Of a stretch of 64,000 nt of DNA, positions 9,982 to 17,040 are shown one piece after another. The translations under genes and the position numbers were made by a program. Under the pieces are notes generated by a model. The model did not search any database, was not told the origin of the DNA, and was given only the letters and a program-made list of their open reading frames with translations. Location: positions 32,945 through 96,944 of the forward strand of contig JBOEFW010000047.1 in the NCBI GenBank assembly GCA_050633105.1. The letters run 5' to 3'. The stretch's first letter is position 1. The number at the start of each line of letters is the position of its first letter. Source of the DNA: Aureispira sp050633105. Its GTDB lineage: Bacteria; Bacteroidota; Bacteroidia; Chitinophagales; Saprospiraceae.

Positions 9982-12900
9982 CTACATATATTTTTTGAGC
10001 AAATTCACTAAAGCTGCTTGATTAATTTTATCATCCTTCGACAACATTTCAGTTAATGCTTTCTCTAACTTTGATACAGCTTTTTGTTGCTTTTTGGTAA
10101 TGATAATGTTTTTACTCAAAGGCTTTTTCTGTACCCCTGATAATTTAACTCGAATGACTTCTTCATCTTCATTAATGGTGTCTTTATTTAAAGCCACTAA
10201 ATCATCTAGTTCTTGAAAAGAGTAGTTTAATTTCTCATAGATCTTAATTTCATCCTGATCTGTTATATCCTCTATTTTCTTACCCAATACAGCATGAACG
10301 ACATTTTTAATCCAATTTTCTTTGTCTTCTATCTCAGAAAAGATGCGATTATAAAAGACTTTTTGGTGTGGCAATAAAAGATGCTCCTTTATATTGTTGT
10401 ATCGTTTTTTGATCGTTACCGTATACTCTTCAAATTCTACCTCCTCAGACAAACCTAATATATCCAAAATAGCCGCTTCTACCCTATCTATAAGAATAGA
10501 GAGGGTCATTCTTAGCTCTCTAATACTACCTTGAATTTGTTCTACAAATAGTTCTAGTTGACTATTAGATTGGTGGAGGTCTTCTAATGTTACTCCAAAA
10601 GCAGATGGAAGATCTTCAAAAAAGGTTTTCTCTAACTCTTTTGCTTTACTAATAACGTTTCTAAATGTATTTGTTGCCTTACTTAAGCGGTCTGTTTTTT
10701 TTGTGTAGAGCGGGAGTTGTTTATAGAACATCAAAAATGGAGCAGCGGTTTCTTTAAAACCTGAATTGGTCACTTTTTCTTTTGAAGAAACTTCTATTAA
10801 CGCTCGGTATTTGTTAAATAAAGCGAGCCTTACTCCTTCTACATTAAATGTCTTAATCTGGTACTTATGCGAATATTTGAAGAGTAACTCCAATACTTCT
10901 GTAGAAAAACTAGGAATATAAGCGTCTCCAAATAAGGCAAATTCCTCTCTATGGATAAACAAGAATGTCCCTACCCAAAATTCAATAAATCCATCTTTTA
11001 AATTGAATGGTTGAGCTCTGAGTGTATCAACAAACTCACTAATAAAACGTTTTCCGATTTTAGCACTTTCTAAAAAATCCTTACTGGCCTCCCAAAGAGG
11101 TAAAAAGCTTGCATTTGTAGGTTTTTCTGTGAAGTAAGCATAGATACCATTAGGATCTGATACATGTATTCCTGTATCGTTTAATAAGGTTTGATAAATG
11201 GTCTTTTCTGCTGGATACTTATCTTTAGTAAAGTCTAGTTGAGGTTTTGAATAGTTTTCTAGAAGCTCTTTGAAATAATATTTTTTAGAAGTATTAATGA
11301 TCCTGGAAGGATTCTGCTTGTTCATTAATTCATTCTTAAAAATTGGAGTCGCTGGATACAACCTCTCACAAATCAATGAAAGTTGTTTATTAAAACTTCG
11401 CCTTCCATCAATTTTCACTAAGTCCCCATTAAAGTACCATTTTATTTTTTCTTCATTATCAAATAATTCTTTATTAATGGCTTCATTTAAAGCATTTATA
11501 TGATAATCTCTTCGTTCTACTAGTTCCGCTTTTGCTACTTTATCAGCACCTATATCAACTAATGCTAAATCTACAACCTTTATATCTTCTAATAATGCAG
11601 TTATTGTTGTCGTGTTTTGGTATACCCCATAAAGTATAGGTTCTCCTGTAACTTTTTTAAGTACTTTAAGAGGGGCATTTTCTCTAAAAATTAGATTAAT
11701 GAATCCATCTATAGACCTATCTTGAACTTTGAAGGTTTCAATAGGCTCCGTACTCGTTCTAAATTCAAAAAATCTAGGAGTACCCGTTTTATACGTTACT
11801 GCTTTAGCTGGAATAATTCCAAGATTAAATTTCCCTTTCAACTCAGCGATTAGATCCACAATAGGCTCTAAGGCTCTTTTCTTATCCTCTATTAGCTCAT
11901 CTATATCTATATCTGTGCCTTCAAATAACTTGTATTGATCGTTATATTTCTGATAGCGTAATATTTTTTTCTTGAGTAATAGATTAAGCGTTTCTTCTGT
12001 ATTTTGTAACCCTAGTGCATGCTTCCCATAATTTAATAAAAGAGCATCATTTATTTTAGCAACATTGGCACCTAAGATATTCAGAAGACCAATGGTCTTT
12101 ATAATTTTCTCTGCACCTTCTATATGATCTGTTAACTCTAGTCTTACTCTATCTAATGAGTTTCGTAGAAGGCTCCACTTGTATCTTGAAAAATTATCTT
12201 TAGATGCTAACGTACGATAGTAATTGTATTGTAGATAATCATAAATACAACTTAAGTTATAATAAGGGTTAGTGTCCTTGTCATAATCATAGAGGCCATG
12301 CTTTTCATCTAGATGTAAAAAATGAAACAAGGAACGCTCATTTTGCCCATACTCTTGTAAGCCTTTGGTTAGAACCATTGCAGAGAGTAAGTCAAAGGGA
12401 TAAAGAGATTCTGCAAATTCTTTATTAATATCAGTTAGAAGATTAAAAGCCCCAGTCTCTTGAATACTATCTACTAATTCTTTATTAAACTTGACCTCTG
12501 CTCCTTCTGTGAATTTATCCTCTAAAAACTCTGTAACTAGATGTAGTAGTTGTTCTATTGGTTCATTAAAGGTCAGTTCCTTAATTCGTCCTTTAACCTT
12601 TTCCCATTCTGCCTTTTGGCTCTTTGTTAAACCTGTGGCATAAGCATCAAAGTTTTGGTGCAAAACAGATATAAAGAGTACATTGGTTTTCTTGTTATTC
12701 GCAAATTCAGCTAGTTGTTGTACAAAATACAACTCTGCATCAGGGTTATGCTTGGCCGCATATTCTAGAAACTTTCCAAACTCATCAATAACAATAACCA
12801 AACACGTATCTTTCTTAAGATTCTTATGTTTTAGTTGGAGGTCTTTAAGAATTGCTTGAGAAGTTGCTTCTGTTTCTAGCTCTCCTGCAAAGGATTCAAT

Positions 12901-13194
12901 AAGAGAAGCGAACTCTCCAACAATATTGAGGAAATTGAACTTCTTACACTTATTAAATTGACCATTTACTGGGCTAAAATAAGTTGCTTCTTGATTGAGA
13001 TGCTTTGCTAAAGCAAGTAAGAAAGCTGATTTCCCTGTACCATAACTCCCTATTAAATTAAAAGAGTGTACTCCTGATTTAAATTGCTTAGAAATTTGGT
13101 TATAAATTTCTTTTGAATTTGGAGTTGGAACATAATAAACATCTTTATCAATATCTCGTAGTATATTGATTGATGGTGAAAAGTTAGTTACCAT
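9982..13194 (-). CDS. Large P-loop ATPase of the DUF4007 operon
   Basis: A 1070-residue AAA-type ATPase. Walker A is GSYGTGKSAF (residues 49-58) and Walker B is LVIVIDEFGKFLEYA near 133. A sensor-like stretch VLFISVLHQNFDAYA lies near 178. The long remainder is helical with coiled-coil segments and has no nuclease motif that I recognise. The general layout resembles the big ATPases of BREX (BrxC/PglY) and Dnd-associated (DptF/DptH) systems, but I cannot assign it to either. The first codons overlap the upstream DUF4007 gene by 11 bp and the stop lies 1 bp from the PP-loop gene, so the three are translated from one operon. It probably acts as an NTP-driven remodelling or gating subunit. Confidence 0.8.
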   Translation of the reverse strand: MVTNFSPSINILRDIDKDVYYVPTPNSKEIYNQISKQFKSGVHSFNLIGSYGTGKSAFLLALAKHLNQEATYFSPVNGQFNKCKKFNFLNIVGEFASLIESFAGELETEATSQAILKDLQLKHKNLKKDTCLVIVIDEFGKFLEYAAKHNPDAELYFVQQLAEFANNKKTNVLFISVLHQNFDAYATGLTKSQKAEWEKVKGRIKELTFNEPIEQLLHLVTEFLEDKFTEGAEVKFNKELVDSIQETGAFNLLTDINKEFAESLYPFDLLSAMVLTKGLQEYGQNERSLFHFLHLDEKHGLYDYDKDTNPYYNLSCIYDYLQYNYYRTLASKDNFSRYKWSLLRNSLDRVRLELTDHIEGAEKIIKTIGLLNILGANVAKINDALLLNYGKHALGLQNTEETLNLLLKKKILRYQKYNDQYKLFEGTDIDIDELIEDKKRALEPIVDLIAELKGKFNLGIIPAKAVTYKTGTPRFFEFRTSTEPIETFKVQDRSIDGFINLIFRENAPLKVLKKVTGEPILYGVYQNTTTITALLEDIKVVDLALVDIGADKVAKAELVERRDYHINALNEAINKELFDNEEKIKWYFNGDLVKIDGRRSFNKQLSLICERLYPATPIFKNELMNKQNPSRIINTSKKYYFKELLENYSKPQLDFTKDKYPAEKTIYQTLLNDTGIHVSDPNGIYAYFTEKPTNASFLPLWEASKDFLESAKIGKRFISEFVDTLRAQPFNLKDGFIEFWVGTFLFIHREEFALFGDAYIPSFSTEVLELLFKYSHKYQIKTFNVEGVRLALFNKYRALIEVSSKEKVTNSGFKETAAPFLMFYKQLPLYTKKTDRLSKATNTFRNVISKAKELEKTFFEDLPSAFGVTLEDLHQSNSQLELFVEQIQGSIRELRMTLSILIDRVEAAILDILGLSEEVEFEEYTVTIKKRYNNIKEHLLLPHQKVFYNRIFSEIEDKENWIKNVVHAVLGKKIEDITDQDEIKIYEKLNYSFQELDDLVALNKDTINEDEEVIRVKLSGVQKKPLSKNIIITKKQQKAVSKLEKALTEMLSKDDKINQAALVNLLKKYM

Positions 13195-14023
13195 AATAAT
13201 CCTTTAATATATCCCAACAATTAATTTCGCCTTTGATTTGTAAAACTTTAACCCCTGCATTTTTAGAAAAAACAATGTTCTCAGGATAAAGTAATACTAA
13301 TTCTTGTAGCTTCTCATTTAGGCCGTTTTCACTCAAACAAAAAACACGTCCAACACTATTATCATTCTGTAATAGGTCTCTAAAGCTAAAGGTTCTTACA
13401 TCCTCTTCGAGGTCTTTTAATATGCAGAATAATATTATTTGCGGAGATAAAGAAGGACGTTCTGTATTTTCAATTTTAAACCACCCTCCAGATCGCTCTA
13501 TTCTTGTTATTAAATTTAATTCATAAAGTAATCCTGCAAAATCAGCTTCCACTCCTTTCCTTTTTTCTGGAAGGAGATAGTTATTGATAAATACTGTAAT
13601 ATCATTATTAAGCGTTCCTTGGTTAGAACATAAGTCTTTAAAAAACAAGGCAAGTAATTCTTTATTAAATTCGATCTTACTTCTTAGAAATTCATTAAAT
13701 GTATACCAGTATAAGGATGCTCTTTTATGAGTTACCAAACTGTAATGCAGTAACCAGATACTTCCTAAGTCCTCCAAATAAGGATCATATCCATCATCAT
13801 ATAGAAGTCTTGTTGCTAATTCAGAAGGGGCATTGTTTTCCATTAAGCCAAAAACATGAATCCAATACCGTATGGAGGTAACCATATTACGACCTACACC
13901 TAAATCTGTAACAGCTTCATTATTAAATGACTTATTATCTTTTATATGGTCAACTCCTTTTTTCAACCAAAATTGTCTGCAATGGAACTTGTCGTGTCCA
14001 GAAAAGGATAGTTTTTCTTTCAT
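13184..14023 (-). CDS. DUF4007 family protein
   Basis: The N-terminal signature FSGHDKFHCRQFWLKKG followed by LGVGRNMVTSIRYW is diagnostic of DUF4007. I place the start at the ATG at 14021-14023 (MKEKLSFSGHD). An upstream in-frame start would add 27 residues unrelated to the family. The protein is about 279 residues, the usual family length. It is the first gene of the operon with the large ATPase and the PAPS-reductase-like enzyme, and overlaps the ATPase by 11 bp. DUF4007 proteins are known mainly from defence islands with such partners. The biochemical role is unknown; the fold suggests a DNA-contacting accessory protein, which is inference. Confidence 0.85.
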   Translation of the reverse strand: MKEKLSFSGHDKFHCRQFWLKKGVDHIKDNKSFNNEAVTDLGVGRNMVTSIRYWIHVFGLMENNAPSELATRLLYDDGYDPYLEDLGSIWLLHYSLVTHKRASLYWYTFNEFLRSKIEFNKELLALFFKDLCSNQGTLNNDITVFINNYLLPEKRKGVEADFAGLLYELNLITRIERSGGWFKIENTERPSLSPQIILFCILKDLEEDVRTFSFRDLLQNDNSVGRVFCLSENGLNEKLQELVLLYPENIVFSKNAGVKVLQIKGEINCWDILKDYYGN

Positions 14024-14325
14024 AATACAAAGATGAACAAAGTTTAACTTAATTGTTAATCTAATTGTTTTTTGTAATTTTTTTGAATAAAGACAAAGAT
14101 ACACTTCTGAAAGCAGAAATGCTATTTCTGTTTCTCTGTATTTTGCTTTTTTAGGAGATTTTCAGAAACTCTTTTGTAGGACAAAAAAAACGTTTTTTCT
14201 TTAGAGAGAATCTTTTATTCTGAAGAGCATTTTTTATGCTTCTCTTAACCGATATACAAATGGGCTATTATTGAGTAGTACCGCCAAAAAGAGAAAGAAT
14301 AAAAATTATTTCAATATTTAATACT
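14024..14325. other. Intergenic region between the DUF4007 gene and the serine recombinase
   Basis: AT-rich, with no convincing ORF. Immediately before the DUF4007 ATG, the minus strand reads CATCTTTG, one base from the Bacteroidota -7 consensus, only ~7 bp from the start. The DUF4007 mRNA may therefore be nearly leaderless. Nothing else is clear. Confidence 0.4.
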
Positions 14326-14964
14326 TTATTTAGATTGCTCTATTTCCAATTTTATTTTTCTAACTGTATTGACAGAAATACCAGCGAAAGCGGCTGTTTT
14401 TCGTAAACTCAGCCCCTCTCTAAGAGCTTTAGCAGCCGTTTTATATTTTGGATTCAATTGAATCAATAACGTCATATCAGAGGTACTTCCTTTAGGACGA
14501 CCAATAGCAATGCCTTTCCTGCGAGCTTCTTTCATTCCAGACTTTATTCGCTCGGATAAACGAACGGTTTCCAATTCAGTAATTTCCGAAAGGATGGTAA
14601 TGATAATATTATTGATAGATTTTTGAAAGGCTCCTTTTGATCCTGTGTCCAAACCGAGTGATTGAATAAAAATGGAAATCCCACTTTCTTGTAAAAACTC
14701 ATACACTTCTCTGATCTCTTTTGCCATCCTTCCTAATCGAGATAACTCTGTTACCAACACTTTCTCAATAGCTTTTGCTTCTACTAAGTCATATAACTCA
14801 GCAATATCTTGCCTAGCTGATAATCGAATCTTCGTAGCTGAAATTTTAGCAGTCACGATTTTGACAACTGTCCAATTATTCTTTTTGGCAATAGCTTTTA
14901 AATCACTAATCTGTCGATCATAATCTTGTCGATTAGATTTGGAGGATATTTGAACTAAGTACAC
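14326..14964 (-). CDS. Serine recombinase (resolvase/invertase), 5' end interrupted by an IS
   Basis: A small serine recombinase. The catalytic region has QISSKSNRQDYDRQ, with the nucleophile Ser in the SSK stretch, then LVTELSRLGRMAKEIREVYEFL and a C-terminal Hin-type HTH (LRKTAAFAGISVNTVRKIK). The native start is not in this ORF. The true N-terminus is the ATG at 15122-15124 across the gap, which encodes MKVAIL. Removing the inserted element and one copy of the 6-bp duplication restores MKVAILVQISSKSNRQD in frame, about 216 residues in all. As it stands, only a GTG inside the IS end could start translation, so the gene is probably inactive. It may once have mobilised the neighbouring defence genes. 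Confidence 0.8.
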   Translation of the reverse strand: MYLVQISSKSNRQDYDRQISDLKAIAKKNNWTVVKIVTAKISATKIRLSARQDIAELYDLVEAKAIEKVLVTELSRLGRMAKEIREVYEFLQESGISIFIQSLGLDTGSKGAFQKSINNIIITILSEITELETVRLSERIKSGMKEARRKGIAIGRPKGSTSDMTLLIQLNPKYKTAAKALREGLSLRKTAAFAGISVNTVRKIKLEIEQSK

Positions 14965-15110
14965 TGTAACAAAAGNNNNNNNNNNNNNNNNNNNNNNNNN
15001 NNNNNNNNNNNNNNNNNNNNNNNNNNNNNNNNNNNNNNNNNNNNNNNNNNNNNNNNNNNNNNNNNNNNNNNNNNNNNNNNNNNNNNNNACTTCTGTTACA
15101 CGGTACTAAG
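14954..15110 (-). mobile_element. Insertion sequence copy 1, mostly hidden in an N-gap, with 6-bp target duplication
   Basis: The N run 14976-15088 is flanked by the two ends of an element: TACACTGTAACAAAAG (14960-14975) and ACTTCTGTTACACGGT (15089-15104), which are imperfect inverted repeats. Outside both ends is the direct repeat ACTAAG (14954-14959 and 15105-15110), the target-site duplication. It lies about 17 bp inside the serine recombinase gene. The real element is probably far longer than the 113 N suggest. Its ends match copy 2, in opposite orientation. Confidence 0.75.
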
Positions 15111-15124
15111 ATGGCTACTTTCAT
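15105..15124 (-). pseudogene. Separated 5' end of the serine recombinase gene
   Basis: The ATG at 15122-15124 begins MKVAIL, the first six codons of the recombinase, which then run into the inserted element. Codons 7 onward resume at 14954-14959 on the other side of the gap. Confidence 0.65.
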
Positions 15125-15427
15125 AAATCAATTATTAGTGTGCAAAGATAGGGAGTTGTATCAAAACAATCTAATGATTTCCATGATACACTAAAAGACG
15201 TTTTTAATCTAGTAGGATTGAGTGTTTTTCAGTTTTATTCTGATTACCCTTTTTTTGATACAGTTAAGTAAATTTTATCAATGATCGAGTTATTGAAAAC
15301 ATCCCCTGTATGGAAAGTTTGTTTACCATATTAACTGATAAGATAAATACTTGCATATAAATTCATACAAAAATCTAATAGTATTTAACTTATCGCAAAG
15401 TATTGTAGCACAATTTCGAGAGCCATA
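15125..15427. other. Intergenic region between recombinase start and Argonaute C-terminal fragment
   Basis: AT-rich and without a plausible ORF. It contains the -7 box above. GTATCA (about 15157) and TGATAC (about 15183) are oppositely oriented, and a further TGATAC lies near 15257. These could be part of a recombinase site, but they are short and may be chance. Confidence 0.3.
15143..15150 (-). promoter_or_regulatory. Candidate -7 box for the serine recombinase
   Basis: The minus strand reads TATCTTTG, a perfect match to the Bacteroidota consensus TAnnTTTG, 18 bp upstream of the original recombinase ATG. A TTG lies 16 bp further upstream, shorter than the usual ~19 bp. Confidence 0.45.
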
Positions 15428-15560
15428 TTACATGTAAAAACTGTATTTCAATTGAGGCATAACATCTCGATCAACATACTTAAGTACTTCACCTACATTA
15501 CGAGCACAGCCTATAGAAATAGGAAACTTACCATCAAATTGTGTATTATTCCAGTTAAGT
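15428..15560 (-). pseudogene. Displaced C-terminal end of the short Argonaute
   Basis: Read on the minus strand from 15560, this encodes LNWNNTQFDGKFPISIGCAR, then NVGEVLKYVD..., and ends FYM at the TAA 15428-15430. It is the typical end of a PIWI domain. Joining it to the ORF ending at 15686, minus the insertion and one 6-bp duplication (ACTTAA on this strand), gives an unbroken frame and a 489-residue protein. It has no start of its own. Confidence 0.8.
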
Positions 15561-15701
15561 ACCGTGTAACAGAAGTNNNNNNNNNNNNNNNAGGTAGAAA
15601 AAGCCTTGTATCCTTAGCTAAAACGGCGATTATCTAACAATTAAAAGTGTAAAATGATGCGTTTGCGAATTAACAGAAACTTTTGTTACAGTGTATTAAG
15701 T
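15555..15701 (+). mobile_element. Insertion sequence copy 2, partly hidden in an N-gap, with 6-bp target duplication
   Basis: The left end ACCGTGTAACAGAAGT (15561-15576) is followed by 15 N and then 104 bp of right-end sequence finishing CTTTTGTTACAGTGTA (to 15695). The direct repeat TTAAGT flanks it (15555-15560 and 15696-15701). The sequence after the gap ends an ORF reading GRKSLVSLAKTAII then stop (15593-15637), probably the C-terminus of the transposase. The ends match copy 1 exactly where visible. I cannot assign an IS family; the 15-N gap certainly understates its length. Confidence 0.75.
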
Positions 15702-17038
15702 TTAGTAAGCTTTAAAATTTCTTCGCAGATAAGTTTAGGTGATTCTTCTGCTTGAAAAGTTTTTACAAGTAAAGGAGATGGAATATAGCCTCCTGGATAT
15801 GTTTCGTAGTGAGGAATATAGCCCCTTGTATACAACAAATGATTCTTGTCGTCAAGTGACAGCATTGTACCCCTTGATGGTGGATACTCCTTAGCCTGAG
15901 AATTACTACTGTCTTTATATAACCTCAGAGGGGTGAACTCTTGTATTGTTACCAAGTCTAACATATCAATACCAAAACTGTCAGCAGCAGAACGAAAACC
16001 CAATAGCTCGTCATCGTTGAAATTAGATGTCTTATGTAAAACTAGCCTTTGTGGCATTGTTTTGATTGCTTTTTTATACTCATTCAGAGCTTGGGAGAGA
16101 AGTGTATTTGCCTGCTCTATTGTTAAATGTGGCGTTTTACTTTTCTTATTAATTTGTATGGGTTCACCTCTCAAGATAACACCTTTGCCCAGTTCATTAA
16201 ATATTTGAGCGACACTAGTCTCTGTTGTTTTCCGATCTCTACTTCTATAGAAACTAATACCAGCATAACAACTTATGTTTTCTACTTTTCTTTCTAAAGC
16301 CCATGGTATTCCCCCTGCTTTATAATAAAGAGCTGAAAAGAAATTCCATGCTATTGTAGCTGGATCTTGCATATCTCTCTTTGGCTCTACAATTCTATCA
16401 CGAACAATCTGTATGGGAATATTGTGTTGCATTGTTTTTGCCTTCAGTGCTCTCCGAAAATTTTGTTCTAATTGAACTTGCTCTTTTTCTTTTCCAATAC
16501 CTAAAACTTCCATTTCCTCACTAGTAACCTTCTTCTTGACTTTATGAGTTTTTTTTGCTGATTCCCAGATCACACTGATACTTTCTTCTGGTAGAATACA
16601 GAGAATTACATCTGGCTTTTTATTTTGTGATAGAAATTCTATCTCTGTTAAAAATAATTCTACTAGTTCATTCAGTCTTTCAGAGAGATTACCTATACTA
16701 AGAACACTATTAAATGAAGAATTTCGTATTTTCCTTATATAACCTTCAGGACAAACAATCCGAGCTTTAAATGCTGTATTTTCATTGAATCCTGGAAAGG
16801 ATAAAAACAGGTTTTTTAATTTATCTTTTTCAGAAGATATATTGTGTCTGCATCTATCTACCCAATGGTTAATCTTATCAGTACTCTCACCTATTCCTAT
16901 TAGCCCTAGCCTTATTTTTTCTGGCCTATCTTCATGAAAATAGTCGTATGGTGAATAGGTGTTTATTCCTCCCTTAGGGCAGACATGTGAACCAGAGCCA
17001 AATTGTAGTAATGGCTCTTCTATATATGTTATTTTCAT
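15686..17038 (-). CDS. Short prokaryotic Argonaute (MID-PIWI), C-terminus removed by an IS
   Basis: The protein has the layout of a short pAgo without N and PAZ domains. The MID region includes PDVILCILPEE (142-152). The PIWI region has WNFFSALYYKAGGIPWALE (~232-250), CYAGISFYRSRD (257-268), RLVLHKTSNFNDDELLGF and TRGYIPHYETYPGGYIPSP. The catalytic Asp expected in the GISF motif is Ser, so PIWI should bind a guide but not cut, as in other short pAgos. The last native codon is the Leu of LTKL. The final NTL and stop come from the inserted IS, and the true last ~41 codons lie at 15428-15560. The SMEK-APAZ partner ends 2 bp upstream, so the two are one operon. Loss of the PIWI C-terminus probably disables the system. 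Confidence 0.85.
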   Translation of the reverse strand: MKITYIEEPLLQFGSGSHVCPKGGINTYSPYDYFHEDRPEKIRLGLIGIGESTDKINHWVDRCRHNISSEKDKLKNLFLSFPGFNENTAFKARIVCPEGYIRKIRNSSFNSVLSIGNLSERLNELVELFLTEIEFLSQNKKPDVILCILPEESISVIWESAKKTHKVKKKVTSEEMEVLGIGKEKEQVQLEQNFRRALKAKTMQHNIPIQIVRDRIVEPKRDMQDPATIAWNFFSALYYKAGGIPWALERKVENISCYAGISFYRSRDRKTTETSVAQIFNELGKGVILRGEPIQINKKSKTPHLTIEQANTLLSQALNEYKKAIKTMPQRLVLHKTSNFNDDELLGFRSAADSFGIDMLDLVTIQEFTPLRLYKDSSNSQAKEYPPSRGTMLSLDDKNHLLYTRGYIPHYETYPGGYIPSPLLVKTFQAEESPKLICEEILKLTKLNTL

Positions 17039-17040
17039 TA

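Noticed and set aside
8856..14023. Complete Dnd phosphorothioation or BREX system
   Set aside because: No DndA/DndE-like, PglZ or BrxL genes are visible. Only the PAPS-reductase-like and ATPase components resemble those systems.
14933..15637. ORFs reading through the N runs (for example 14933-15124 minus and 15452-15637 plus)
   Set aside because: They translate unknown bases and join unrelated sequences; the gap lengths are not reliable.
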